Source: Paragorgia papillata (lineage: Eukaryota > Cnidaria > Anthozoa > Scleralcyonacea > Coralliidae). From it: 64,000 nucleotides of DNA. The stretch is from contig JAWNZC010000285.1 in the NCBI GenBank assembly GCA_035771165.1, positions 434,001 to 498,000 on the forward strand, in the 5' to 3' direction. Shown one piece after another: positions 32,399-43,625 of the stretch; positions within the stretch are counted from its first letter, which is position 1, and each line of letters starts with the position of its first letter. Position numbers and translations under genes: made by a program. Under the pieces are notes generated by a model. It was not told the DNA's origin. It saw only the letters and a program-made list of their open reading frames with translations, and made no database searches.

Positions 32399-34719
32399 TT
32401 ATGACTCTCCAGACACTACACCTTCAAGACGTCTAATAAGAATATCTTTTTTAAGAGAAGTAGAAAGACCTTTAACCCTCAAGAGGTTTTTAAGCCGTTC
32501 GACTGAGAAAGATTTCAAAGCTGTCGAGTTGTCCATTAATGTAACAGATTGGGAACTATGTGCAATATCGATATGTACTTTCAACCCTGCTTTATCTGGA
32601 AACCTTTTGCTGCATGTACTGCAAATAATAGGTTTAAGTATGACAACAACATCTGGTGACAACTTTTGTTGCTGTGCACACTTTACAACGCACATACCCT
32701 CATGACAAACATTACAGTGTGTGTACTGAACTGCATCCTTCTTTCTTCCACAATCACAATAGAAAGGTAATTCACAATGAGGAGGTTTGCGGGACTTAAA
32801 ATGTGATGCATAAGATGGGGGTGAAGGTCGATGCTCCGGTAGGTAGAAAGATCTAACATAGTTTGACCTCATAACCTGCCACCACTTGCCATTATTGTCA
32901 CTTTTTCTTGACCTATTTGTCAAGGAAAGTTCAGCTTTCAGTCCAGCATGTTTGGAATCCTTGGCTTGAAGGGACAGTATGCCACAACCAATTCCATATT
33001 CTTCATACAACTTCCTTGCATGAAATGGTAAGGCATATGCCACTGTCCAAACAGTCACATTTACACTTTTAGGGAAAAAAAGGACTAAAAGATTAAAGTA
33101 AAGTTGACAGAACTCCTCTAGCTGATCAACTTCACCTGGACTATTAACATGAATTTTGTTAAATAATCCACCAGCATTTCTCAAATATTCTACAATCTTA
33201 GAAAGAGCTAACCATTTTAACTTTCCCCCCTCTGTTTCATTTCCTGTTTTCAAACAGTCAACAAGTCTGTAGCTGTGCCGGGCAAGAACTATTGCCTGCT
33301 CACCAATAAGTTGAGTACTCAGTTTGTTGAAGCGCTTCGCTTCATCATTGTAGTGCTCTTCTAATTTGGTTCTAAGGTAGGCCAGTTCACATCCATAGAC
33401 TGAAGTGCTACAAGATTTATCAGATGCTGAATTTCTAAGCATGTTATTCATGTTGTCAGCAGCAGTCTGCTTTTACAATTCTAGCACTGAAAATTGCCTG
33501 CTAATTCCAGGTGAAACCTCATTACTTTTAGAACCTTCTTCAGAGATGCCTTTGTCACAAATACCACTATCTGGGATACCTATCACATTGTCAATCGACC
33601 CACGTACTCCACTCACACCAGTCTCTGAACAATCAAATCCCCCTTCACTAACAGAACAACCTCCTGATGCAGCTGTATCATCAGTAGAACCACCACGATC
33701 ACATGCACCATCTTCAGAGTCAACAGTTTCCAAACAAACAGGTGCAGACAATGTCTCAATAAATTTCACAAAAAGGCATCTCCTCACTGATTCACTATAA
33801 ATTAGGTCGAGAATATGCTGCCAGGCATTAATCTCACAATGTAGTGGATCTGGTTTTACTCTATCAGAAAAAATCCCAATCCTAGGTTTTCCAAGTTGAC
33901 GAATCCCATTGTCAGCCATGAATGAAAGTTTCTTATCATGGATAACTTCTTACTAAGTCCTTTTGGCAGGGCAGCAAGATATGTATTTACCATACTCACG
34001 TGCTTCTCACGCATACCAGTAACATATGGCGGCCACAAATTACTGTTAAAACCAATGCTTCCACCCATGGTACACATATTGCCCTTATGGACATTAGCAC
34101 AAGGAGAAGGATATGTTGCAGCCTGGTTCAACTCATTGCAGGCCCAACTCTGCCAGCTCATATCTGCACTTGGTTGGAATTCAAGAGTACATTCGTTCCC
34201 ACACACATTAAAAACACTTGATTCAAGCAACAACATTTCCTCAGTATGTTGTTGCCAAAGCAACTCAAGGACCTCATGCTTCTCACCAAGGCTGACACAA
34301 TACAGTATATACTGGAACTCTCTACTCCTGGAACTCTCTACTTTCTCAGCAGCAACGGTAATCTGAGTGTCGATTTCTTGATGTTTCACCAAGATTTCTT
34401 GCTGAGCGTCATGAACATCGGCTTTCTTTTCATCGACATGGTGGAGGTCCTTTAACAGCTGTCCCTGGCTATTTTTAAGTTGGAAGAACGGCGATTTTTC
34501 CCCAAAAACGTTAACCTGCCTTTGCGAATTACACTTTCCAACATGGAATCTATTCTTGCTGCATTTTCTGCTTTTTGGACAAAGCGTAGGCAAGCTGAAA
34601 TTGAACGCACCACAGGGGTGAAGCAAACAAAATGGCGTAACACAATGAAAGCATTGAAATGCAAATTAGTTTGCGATTTACAGCGCACTTTCTTACCTTT
34701 GTTTTGAACCGCTGGCCAT
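32399..34719 (-). pseudogene. transposase-like gene with Cys-rich, C2H2 and SAP-like C-terminus
   Basis: Minus-strand gene in several pieces. A short exon 1 may start at ATG 34719 and splice through GTAAGA...TTTCAG (intron 34696-34595). Then follow frame 34594-33856, a frameshift near 33930, frame 33919-33473, one in-frame TAA at 33473-33475, and frame 33451-32399. The first part has a small Cys/His block (CPKSRKC...HVGKC) and a coiled coil. A strongly patterned segment RIGIFSDRVKPDPLHCEINA then WQHILDLIY follows. The last part has GIGCGILSLQAKDSKHAGLK, KWWQVMRSNYVRSFYLPEHR, clustered Cys pairs, a C2H2 finger (CSTCSKRF...H...H) and a SAP-like tail (VERLKNLLRVKGLST). I infer a DDE-type transposase of the enclosing TTAA transposon, because both fit; the superfamily is uncertain. 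Confidence 0.6.
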
Positions 34720-35194
34720 CCACGTATATAAATAATAGTCGAATCTTCAAATTCCCCTTGAGAAGTTTCAACGTCGTGTAGTTTTAACCAGTCATTTTGG
34801 TCAAAAACCGCGAAAATTGTAAAAATCTGGCCCTTCTTGTCGATTTCTCCAGAGAGGTGAGTTGTCAAGGGGGGTTGTCAAGGGAGGGTTATTTATATGA
34901 CAAATATCCTACTCAGTGACCCATCGAAAGTAATGTTTGGTCTTCCATGCGCTAGTGTAAACAAGGAAGCCAACCGATAAACAAGGTCGATTAAGACACA
35001 TATTTTTCAATTTCTGTAAATGTTACTATGTTTTTTAGATTTATATGGCCAAAACGAGTTTCATGTTTGTCTATTACTGCCACAACTTGAAAGATTAGAC
35101 AACAATTAGCAAAAATATAGGCTGCTGTATATCGAGTGGCTTGAGCCGCGTCAGAATCGCACTGTAAGAAACTAAGTACTAGTTACGTGGACGC

Positions 35195-35345
35195 AAGCTC
35201 AATCTCGTTCCCAGAGCCAAATATGCCCGGCCGCGCGGGCAAATCAAATGGCTCTGGGACAATCCATTTGAAATACAGAAAAAAGTGTGTATTTTGGGGC
35301 ATGCGCAGTTGGTATTTTTGTACCCAGACCCACGAAAACCTTCAA
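35195..35345. repeat. copy of a dispersed CTCTGGGACAATCC repeat
   Basis: GGCTCTGGGACAATCCATTT then GAAA and the flanking TCTCGTTCCCAGAGCC recur, inverted, at about 44353-44432 near the right end of the TTAA transposon. Both copies contain an internal inverted arrangement of CCCAGAGCC and GGCTCTGGG, as in short non-autonomous transposons. Confidence 0.55.
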
Positions 35346-36042
35346 CACGGCCGTTCAATATTCTGCAAAATACATCGACATGTTGTGGCTGATTCTGGAA
35401 TTTAATGGTAACAAATAGCAGTAGAAATGTTGTAAGAATGTAATCGTGGCTGGTTTGAGATGTGATAAAGTATTACTTGGCAGAAATTTCTGGAAAAGAG
35501 ACTGATAAATGGAAAATAATGCACCAGGCGTGAAAGTGATCGATGACCAGTTCATGACCTTCTGATGAAACCCAGTTTTAATTCTTGTTTATTCAAACTT
35601 ATGAACACGAGAATATCGTATTATTGTTCTGAATATTATTCGAATATTCGTAGACAGCTACAAGGTAAATTACAATAAAATCTGGAATTTTAAAAACTTA
35701 TTTCATGTATATAGTACTGCTGATCACTGCTGATGTATGTCTTTCAAATAAAACGTGACCTTGGTGGTATATTTGTCGTTTGTTGATTTGCAACATTTAA
35801 TTTGTTACATGTTTTAATCCACTTGTTTGTGTGCAATCGAAATAATCGACACTGTAGCTTTCTGAGGTTTAATAATTTATTAATTCATATTACATCTGTT
35901 TATACTGATCTATGTGATTGAAGATTCAAACACCAGTAGCTGAACCTCACTGTGAACCAATGGCAAAAAAATGCTATGCATAAAAAAATAACAAAGTGAG
36001 ACGTTCTTCTTTTACTTATTTTTAAGCATTTAAAGTAGTTAA

Positions 36043-36204
36043 TAGATAGGAATGCATCCATTTCTAACAAATAACTGGTAGAAACGATCAGTTTCGTAAC
36101 GATGTTTAATACTAATCTGTTTACGAATGTTCAAAGAGTAAAAGGGTATACTTTATGCAACATACATGATATGGTTCGTCTAGTCTATAATATATAATTC
36201 TCTA
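36043..36204 (-). repeat. 3' LTR of Ty3/gypsy 2
   Basis: 162 bp. On the plus strand it starts TAGATAGGAATGC and ends ATAATTCTCTA. It is unusually short for a gypsy LTR and lacks TG...CA ends. Confidence 0.92.
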
Positions 36205-36330
36205 CCTCCCCCCAAGTCTTTAGTGATCGCAGTGGGTTGGTAGACAACAAGGTCATTAAATACTTTAACTTAACACTAATATAAAATGTTAGAACTGTAA
36301 ACAAATAAACGAGTTCTAACAATCGTACTT

Positions 36331-36830
36331 TCAGTCTTGTGTTAGTCCTTTCTTGTTAAAGTCCAGCAGACGTCGGAGGGCAAGAGGTGGTTTCTTGGGT
36401 GTGGAGCTGGTCGTATTTGGTCGTGGTGTGGTGGGGTTAGGTACATCTGGTATTGTTGGGTTGGGTTCTGTATCCATGTTATTTTGAGGCACAGTAGGTA
36501 ATAAGGTAGGTATGGCATTTGGTTCTTTGGTTAATGGGGTGTGAGCTTCGCGCTGTGGGGTTGGCATGTATCGGAGGTCGTCGTAGGTTGTACGTCGAGG
36601 CGGTGAATGTTGTACTGGAACAAACTTACGAAGGAATTTGCGATTGCGTAGTGTAACTCGGCCTGAGCCGTCCACACGTATGACATATTGGTCGTATTGT
36701 CGAACCTCGATTACTGATCCGGTTTTGTCCCATTTTTTTGGATGTGGGCCAACCTGGTTTTGGATTCGGACATTGTCACCAACAGTTAGTGGTGGGAGTT
36801 GCTTCGTGTGTTCCGTCCATCGTTCAGCAG
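36331..36830 (-). pseudogene. Ty3/gypsy 2 integrase C-terminal tail
   Basis: A 114-residue frame (36675-36331) plus upstream text in the same frame (LTVGDNVRIQNQ, then WDKTGSVIEVRQYDQYVIRV). It forms the small-barrel GPY/F-like C-terminus of the integrase and a Pro/Thr-rich tail. It is out of frame with the integrase core: a frameshift lies at about 36830-36835. Confidence 0.75.
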
Positions 36831-37658
36831 TCTACATGTGTCTGTTTCGCAATGCTTCTTCACGTGCGGCCAATGTTTCTCGCCAGGTGGGATGGGGTTT
36901 GTAACGCCCGGGCAGAATAGGGATAAATCCTTGATTGGTCGTCCGAATATACATTGCGCTGGAGAAAGTTTCGTGGCAGGGTCGGGTGTATTTCGGTATT
37001 GGAGTATAGCCCGTTGTAAGCCGTCTGTATCGAGTCCACCATTGGGACTTGTGTTATTGGTAATGAGTCGTTTTATCGTCTTCACACCTACTTCCGCTCT
37101 GCAGTTTGAATGGGGGTATGCCACTGATGATAAACGATGGTGAACACCCCAGTTCTGTAGGAACTGTTGTGTTGCCGCTGCGGTGAATTCAGGACCGCCG
37201 TCGGTCGCCAACTCATCCGGGATGCCAAAGGTGACAAACGTACATCGCAGGCAATCGACGAGGCCCTTGGCACCGTGGTGGGATCTCTCTATGATCGGCC
37301 AGTTGGAATATCGGTCTATGACGACTAGATAATTCACCCCTTTGTGATGGAAGAAGTCGGCACACACCAGTTGGAAGGGGTAGCTTGGCGGAGTAATTGG
37401 TAGAGGAGGGGCACTTGGTTGGGATGGTGCCATTCGGTTGCAGTGATTGCAAGATTCTCTCATTACTCGAATGGCCGGTGTGATGCCAGGCCAGAAAACT
37501 GTCGCCTCGGCTCAGGCATTCATAGAGGTGGTGCCTTGGTGGGCAGAATGGAGGACCGATAAGATGTGTTGGCGGAGTGAAGGTGGTGTTACAATTCGGT
37601 CTTTGTACAGGATGACGCTGTCTACTGTGTGCAGATGTTCCTGGAATTCGTGGTATTC
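36786..37658 (-). pseudogene. Ty3/gypsy 2 integrase
   Basis: Integrase reading in one frame, broken by TGA at 37512-37514. The zinc-binding region is EYHEFQEHLHTVDSV ahead of HSAHQGTTSMNA, then CNHCNRM. The core has VCADFFHHKG, LATDGGPEFTAA and CRAEVGVKTIKRL, giving the D, D, E triad. It inserts the cDNA. The frame is the same as the upstream polyprotein, so only nonsense codons (37659-37661 and 37512-37514) separate them. Confidence 0.85.
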
Positions 37659-40600
37659 TTACAACTCGGGGGGGAGCTGTTGGCGAGATTTTGGGAATCC
37701 TGTTTCGATGGTGGACCGTAGCTTTTCCATGTTGCTGTCGCTGGCTGTGGCAACTTTGACGCGATCCCATGTTATTGCCATGTTTCTGATTGATGCTGCT
37801 GAGGGTAGAAGCTGGACGTTAACAGTGGGGTGTGGTGTTGCCATGTCAGGTTCGGTGGAACGAATACCAGTGAGGAAGGGAAATAGGGTAAAAGCTGTAG
37901 TATTCACGGTGGCCGTGTCGTCTGGAATGGGTAAGGCTTCGGGGTTGCTGTTACCAGTAGGATGGCGCGAAATTGCGTCTGCAGCTGTGTTTTTGACACC
38001 GGGAATGTGGGTCATTTGAAAGCGGTAGCGGAGCGTTTTCTCTTTCAAATTTCGTAGCCGCACGTTGGAAATATCCTCTAGAGAACGATCACCAAAGATC
38101 TTTAGCAGAGGCTTGTGGTCGACTGCGATGGTTAGGTTGTCGCAGCCCAATACGAAGAAGCGTGCTTTGTCGAGGGCATCTGCAACAGCGAGGGCCTCCC
38201 TTTCGATTGGTGCATATCGTGATTCTGCGGCATGGGTAAAACGGCTCCCCACGAGGGTTACTTTCCATCCAGTCCGGCAGCAGAAGGGTTTGGTGGTGGG
38301 GAACTCGCAGTGCTTTTGGAATAACCAAAAGCCTATGCCGCTCTTTGACCAGTCTGTGGCCAGGCAGGTTGGTTTCGACTTGTCAAATATGCGTACACCG
38401 TCTTCAATTTCGTTGATAATAACAGCCTTCGACTCTTCGAAAAGTTGGTTCAGTTCCTTGGTCCATGTGAATGGCGACCCAGGTTTGAGGGCACTTCGGA
38501 AGGGCAGCATATGTTCAGTTGTAGCAAAGGCATACGACACCTGGTTGATGAGCCCAAACCATGAGCGCATATCTGTGATGCTTGTCGGTGTGGGGAAATG
38601 GCGGATGGCATCCAGGTATTTCTGACATGGTCGTACGTGGTCGTTGGTGATTTCGAAGCCAGCAAATTCGACGTTATCTTCACCGAATACAAATTTCTCA
38701 GGGTTGAGGGTGATTCCGTTATGTCCACAGATATCTAACCAGTTGACAGCTTGGTGGAAACTTGCCTCGATGTTGTCAGCCCAAAGTAGTGTGTCATCGA
38801 TGCACTTTGTTTTGTCTGGGATGTCAGAGACAATTTCATCGAAGCCGCGTGAGAAGCCGTCACCTGAGGCGATGTAGCCCTGCGGCGCCGTCTTGTAACG
38901 ATATCGGCCCCATGGAGTAATAAATGTAGTCAGGTGGCGGTCATCAGAGTGGAGGTATATGCTGTGGTATCCGTTCCAGCAATCGAACACCGTCTTCTTC
39001 TTTCCTGCGGGTACGGACCTTGCCTGGTGGAATGGACTTTGAGTATGATGCGTCTCTCGTGTGGCGTGTATATTTAGTGCCTGAAAGTCCACCGTTCGGC
39101 GTGGTTTCCCATTCTTCTTACCGCAGATCAGCATGCGGTGGCACCATGTGACTGGTTCGCCGACAGGGACTTGTTCAAGTACACCCAATTCCACATCTCT
39201 GTCAACACCAGCTTTAACATCATCTTGCCAGTGAAGTGGGACTGGTATAGGTGTATGGTGTGCAATAGATGTGGCATTGGGGTCAACCATAAGGCGCATA
39301 GGGCGGCCATGCATAAATGGCAAGGGCTGGTGTTCGCATGTGTTGAATGTGCTGGAGGCGTAATAGTTCAGAAGCCATTGTTGTAGGAGTGCTCGGTTGG
39401 TCTTATCGGCTGGATAGGGCAGTTTGATTGGCCGTGGTGGTGGCTTCTGACGTGGTGGACAATTACATGGTGTGGTTGATGCACTGACTGGTGTATTGGG
39501 TGGGTTGACATTGGTGGCCTGTATCGCCTCGATAGTTGATGCGCTATCTTGTATGTAGCTTGGGTTGGCGTTGGTGGGCTGTGTTTCGTCAACTGATATA
39601 GGTGTTGACATGGTGGTTGGAGGGAGGGCCTCGCCAACTGCGGGGAACTTCTGGGAAATTATCCCTAGCGCCGTACAGGCTTCTCTACTCAGGAATAGAT
39701 TGTCCGATTCATTTGTCACATATGTGATCTGTCGGGTTTCGAGAGTTTCGCCCGAGGTTGATCTACCAGAGAAACGTAAGATCGTGGCCCCGATAATCTT
39801 GATTACATTGTTATTGGCAGCGTACATCCGCATAGTGACAGGGATGAGGTCTTTCTCGCGTAGGCCAAAGCGTTGGATGATCTTCATACTTGCCAAGCAA
39901 CTCTGGCAGCCAGTGTCGGCCATGACAGGTAGTTTCAGGGTTTTGCTGCGAGTAGTTGAGGGTGTGAGGCTAAAGGCCTTGTAATCGTCAGGACACCAAG
40001 TGGCTGTAAGTAACATGAAGGGTTGCGGTTTGGATGTTTGTCGGATCCAGCAGTCGTTGAGGTGGTTGTAGAGGTGATGGTCCAGTGAGATGGTTCGATT
40101 ACCAATGGTGCTATTGGAACTGGATGATGTGCACAGTGAGTCAAAGATAGCACCGCTGCCCTCTGATCCGTTAGTGGAATCACGAGTGGGGTAAGTCTGT
40201 TGGTTTTTGGATTTTTCTTTCTGTCGACATACGGTGTCCAGGTGGTTTGGTCTACCGCAATGCCCACACATTTTGCCGTATGCTGGACATGTGGTCTTCC
40301 GGGTCGTTGGTAGAGCATGTTTTCCATGGCCCTGCTGCCCACAGTAGTCACATGTAGCTCGTTTGTCGACACGGTTTAGTTTGGATTCCTCTTGTTTACC
40401 CCTGCGGTACAGGCTGCGGGTGGCGTTGGTTGTTTGGGCTTCGAGAAGGCGGCCAGCAGATCGTTTGCCAGCTTCCTTGGCTTCGATGAATTGGAGCACT
40501 TCTTCAACCGTCATGTCCTGGTTTTTGTCACCCAACAAGTCCAGCTGGATTTCGCTGTCAGCTAGGCCACGGGTTATAACATCGCGTATAATGTGTTCGG

Positions 40601-41132
40601 TGTAATTGACCTCTTCGTGGCAATTGGGGCATGCTGTTACCAATTTACAAACACTAGCTTGCCCCCGTAATCTGGCACCAAAGTTTCGGATGGGCTCATC
40701 TCGGTCTTGCTGCATATTGTGGAGTTGAACTCTAGCCACCATTGTGTTCTCTTGTCGTACAGCAAGCTTTTTTATTGCAGCCGTTACTTCGTCGATGGTT
40801 TTGTTCGAGAGTGTGCCGCCCGCATTTCGGGTCAAGTCCTTACGAAGGTGTTCATCGCAACATTCAAGCAGTTGCAAAACTTTTTCCTTGCCGTCAATCT
40901 TCGTGGCATCTGCATAATCTTGCCAACGTGTGAGAAAGTATGACCATTCTTCACTTGACCCCCCTGCGGATATAGTTGGCCGTCGTACTTTTTCGGTTTT
41001 ATTTTGGCTAGGGGCACCTGTGTTCGTATGTGTGCCATTTGCGTGAACAGTTAGCATGACAGCAGCAAGGGCCTCGGTTATGTCTTCTGTTTCGTATGTG
41101 CAATTTGGAAATGGGCACTTGTGTTTGGGCAT
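37659..41132 (-). CDS. Ty3/gypsy 2 gag-protease-RT-RNase H
   Basis: 1157 residues. The Gag N-terminus carries a C2H2-like finger (CPFPNCTY...H...H), followed by the capsid-like segment AGGSSEEWSYFLTRWQDY. Two Cys/His knuckles are visible (CDYCGQQGHGKH and CGHCGRPNHLDTVC). The protease is LPVMADTGCQSC. The RT contains WCHRMLICGKKNGKPRRTVD, FDCWNGYHSI, YKTAPQGYIASGDGFSRGFD and the active site TKCIDDTLLW. RNase H is LATDWSKSGIGFWLFQKHC, with AVDHKPLLKIFGD further on. It ends in TAA at 37659-37661, where the integrase should continue in the same frame. The start Met precedes the finger and is preceded by an A-rich leader. Confidence 0.92.
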   Translation of the reverse strand: MPKHKCPFPNCTYETEDITEALAAVMLTVHANGTHTNTGAPSQNKTEKVRRPTISAGGSSEEWSYFLTRWQDYADATKIDGKEKVLQLLECCDEHLRKDLTRNAGGTLSNKTIDEVTAAIKKLAVRQENTMVARVQLHNMQQDRDEPIRNFGARLRGQASVCKLVTACPNCHEEVNYTEHIIRDVITRGLADSEIQLDLLGDKNQDMTVEEVLQFIEAKEAGKRSAGRLLEAQTTNATRSLYRRGKQEESKLNRVDKRATCDYCGQQGHGKHALPTTRKTTCPAYGKMCGHCGRPNHLDTVCRQKEKSKNQQTYPTRDSTNGSEGSGAIFDSLCTSSSSNSTIGNRTISLDHHLYNHLNDCWIRQTSKPQPFMLLTATWCPDDYKAFSLTPSTTRSKTLKLPVMADTGCQSCLASMKIIQRFGLREKDLIPVTMRMYAANNNVIKIIGATILRFSGRSTSGETLETRQITYVTNESDNLFLSREACTALGIISQKFPAVGEALPPTTMSTPISVDETQPTNANPSYIQDSASTIEAIQATNVNPPNTPVSASTTPCNCPPRQKPPPRPIKLPYPADKTNRALLQQWLLNYYASSTFNTCEHQPLPFMHGRPMRLMVDPNATSIAHHTPIPVPLHWQDDVKAGVDRDVELGVLEQVPVGEPVTWCHRMLICGKKNGKPRRTVDFQALNIHATRETHHTQSPFHQARSVPAGKKKTVFDCWNGYHSIYLHSDDRHLTTFITPWGRYRYKTAPQGYIASGDGFSRGFDEIVSDIPDKTKCIDDTLLWADNIEASFHQAVNWLDICGHNGITLNPEKFVFGEDNVEFAGFEITNDHVRPCQKYLDAIRHFPTPTSITDMRSWFGLINQVSYAFATTEHMLPFRSALKPGSPFTWTKELNQLFEESKAVIINEIEDGVRIFDKSKPTCLATDWSKSGIGFWLFQKHCEFPTTKPFCCRTGWKVTLVGSRFTHAAESRYAPIEREALAVADALDKARFFVLGCDNLTIAVDHKPLLKIFGDRSLEDISNVRLRNLKEKTLRYRFQMTHIPGVKNTAADAISRHPTGNSNPEALPIPDDTATVNTTAFTLFPFLTGIRSTEPDMATPHPTVNVQLLPSAASIRNMAITWDRVKVATASDSNMEKLRSTIETGFPKSRQQLPPEL

Positions 41133-41317
41133 GATATACGGTGTGTTTTTCCTTGTTTAATAAATGATTAAAGTTGATGTTGGGTTACCTCCGGGAAAAA
41201 TCCAAGATGGCGCCAATTTTGCCTGTTGAGGTCTTCGTTCGATTTTGAAAGTTTGCAGTAATGTTCACAGTTGAATTACAGCTTGAAAGGACCCTTAGCC
41301 TTTTTACTCTTTGAACA

Positions 41318-41479
41318 TTGATAGGAATGCATCCATTTCTAACAAATAACTAGTAGAAACGATCAGTTTTGTAACGATGTTTAATACTAATCTGTTTACG
41401 AATGTTCAAAGAGTAAAAGGGTATACTTTATGTAACATACATGATATGGTTCGTCTAGTCTATAATATATAATTCTCTA
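41318..41479 (-). repeat. 5' LTR of Ty3/gypsy 2
   Basis: 162 bp, partner of 36043-36204. A TGTTCAAAGAGTAAAA block present in the LTR recurs inverted just inside the element at 41300-41317. Confidence 0.92.
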
Positions 41480-41484
41480 GTTAA

Positions 41485-43260
41485 CACCAAAGATGTGAGG
41501 GCAGGTGGCACACATGCTCACATTTAGCTAATATATGATTTATAATGATATTGGATTTTGGTGTCTAGTTCAGTTGTAAAATTTACTAAAGTTTGTGGAG
41601 CCCTTCATCAGAGTAAAACCAAAGGCACCACCTTTTTAACTTTATACCCAAAACACTGCTTAAATATATCAACTTTACTCTTAAAAACATTACAATTATA
41701 TGATTACTGGTATATATACTGTAATAAAGCAGCTTCTGCTACAAAAAATACCCTTTAGACTTGGCATCTTGTGCAGTCTGGTAACTGATAAGGGTGTAAC
41801 AATAGAGGGACTATGGGGGGGGGGGGGGGGGGGTACAGGCTGCCCACTTAATATTTTTCCTAAGCTCCATTGGTAACTCTGAAAATGGGCTAAAATGTGA
41901 CTAAAGCCTGGTTTCCATTTGGTCACTAGTGGTCATTGACAGAGTTGCTGCGGGGATAGGATTTATTCTATCCCAGCAACTGCAATCAACTGCTTGTGAC
42001 CCACCAATGTCCAAATGTCAGTCAGGATTAAAATTTCCAAGGGAAAGCACAACGCACCCCACCTTACTATTAATTTTGATGAATTAGGCTAACGCGAAGT
42101 ATCTTCTGCCAGCACTACGTAGATAATGCTGGCATGCGTGTAGTCCCCATTTATAACGAGGGTGTCCACAGTTAGTAAGGCTCTCATTTGTACTGCATAC
42201 TCTACTGATGAATTTACTTTTGGATAAAGTGCCAACTGAAGATATTTGAACCAAGGCTACATTATGTGCAGCCTAAGATGAGTAAAGTCATAGTCAGCAA
42301 TAAATTATGAGTTTTAAGAAATCATTTTATTAACCTTTTCACCACCAGGTTAAGCTATTTAGAATTTCATTCTGGTTAACATGCCAGATGATTTTATTCT
42401 ACTGCAGAGGGAATGCATTAGCTGGTTGGGGTGGCCTTGCAAGCTCACATTGAATGGATCAACTCACTGTTGCTTAGGTTTGCTGAGAATCCCTGTTAAT
42501 CAGCTAATTAAGTTACAGTAGCTGGTGTAGGCAGGAATGGGTTATGGTCCAAATCAAAATGTGAAACACAGTAAATGTAATATTAATTTTATTGTGTAAA
42601 CAATATGTGTAACAGAGTTAGTAGTCGAAAATTGTCCTCTCGAGGTGGGAATTCTTAACTTCTGGCTTTTAAATACATCCCGAATGCAGCTGTTCAGTAC
42701 ATAAGAAATAATACAGAGATTGTTGTTTCTAAAAGTAAAACTACAGTTGGTGACTACTATGAAAAGACCTTTGGCTAAACTGATTTTCAAAGTAATTTTC
42801 TTTAATTTAGAAAGCAGACTTTGGATATACAGTGTGTACTAAAACATTGACTGTAACCATCAATCACTGTCTGTTTATGATCAGGGATGCCAGGAGGGGC
42901 ATAGGGGTGTAGGAACTGGAGGGAAAACGGGGCATGTGCCCCCCCCCCCAACTTTGTCATGAAGTGCCCTTTTTGCAACAGGAAAGTGCCCTTTTTATGT
43001 TAAAACATGTGCCTCAAGTGTCCTTTTGAAGTCCTACCCCCTGAACAAAGTGCCCTTTTGAAGCTGTGCCCCTCCAAGGTCAAATTGCTTCCTACACCAC
43101 TGGAGGGGCAGCTTCCACTCTTGCCTTTCAGTGCTAGGAGGGGCGAGGCGGGTTATCACTTCATATGAATATCACTTAAAACAAGATATTAAAAAGGAAA
43201 CTATATGGGGTCACTACATAGAGTGGGTATCTCCTTGTATTTAAATTATAATTAAATAGA
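41485..43260. other. non-coding transposon interior
   Basis: No gene is supportable. It contains a G homopolymer at about 41815-41833, a hairpin at 41946-41983 (GTTGCTGCGGGGATAGGA and TTCTATCCCAGCAAC) inside a short CCTGGTTTCCATTTGG repeat, and a C-rich low-complexity patch near 42943-42951. Confidence 0.45.
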
Positions 43261-43299
43261 AAAATAAGTTCACCATTTATTATTTTATGATCATATATT

Positions 43300-43625
43300 T
43301 TATTTATTAACATTTGTACCTAACTGATACTGGAGAAACAACAATAGGACTCAAGGTCCCTTACAAGGTTGTTCTCCTAAGATTGAATTGTTGATTTTAT
43401 GGAGGGGAGGGGGCAACCAGAGAACCTGGAAAAACCCTTGAAGCACAGGAGAGATCAACTACAATAACACTACTCACACGAGTTCCAAGCTCAAGCCTGT
43501 GACAAGGTGTCCAAAGTGGTCACCCATCCAAGTACTAATGCCATCTAATCAAGCTTAACTTTGGATCACAGTGGTCAGGCAACTCTTCACCACCCATGCT
43601 TCCCATATGGTCACATAGGTATAGT
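43300..43625 (-). mobile_element. SINE with 5S rRNA-derived head (SINE3 type)
   Basis: On the minus strand, GATCCAAAGTTAAGCTTGAT then TAGTACTTGGATGGGTGACC matches the internal promoter region of 5S rRNA (compare the genes at 46485 and 54044). The 5' part is diverged. Downstream come a GGTTTTTCCAGGTTCTCTGG-like body and an A/T-rich tail near 43300. These are the features of a pol III-transcribed SINE whose head comes from 5S rRNA. The ends are approximate. Confidence 0.75.

Larger units (their letters stand above)
36043..41479 (-). mobile_element. Ty3/gypsy retrotransposon 2, complete, 5437 bp
   Basis: Flanked by GTTAA at 36038-36042 and 41480-41484. LTRs of 162 bp (36043-36204 and 41318-41479) differ at about four positions. 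The minus-strand polyprotein runs gag, protease, RT, RNase H, integrase (standard order). A polypurine tract (TTGGGGGGAGG, 36205-36215) abuts the 3' LTR. Two nonsense codons and one frameshift in pol make this copy inactive. Confidence 0.95.

Noticed and set aside
33405..34455. Plus-strand open frames opposite the transposase-like gene
   Set aside because: Shadows of the minus-strand coding sequence with no recognisable family.
35187..35405. 72-codon open frame
   Set aside because: It lies in a dispersed short repeat also seen at 44353-44432, and the residues it shares with that copy come from the repeat.
41815..41833. G homopolymer as a functional quadruplex
   Set aside because: A simple run next to a C-poor region. 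It may be a length-uncertain sequencing feature, as at 6558-6570.
43490..43610. A third 5S rRNA gene on the minus strand
   Set aside because: Only the internal promoter region matches, and many positions differ. It continues into a SINE body and tail.
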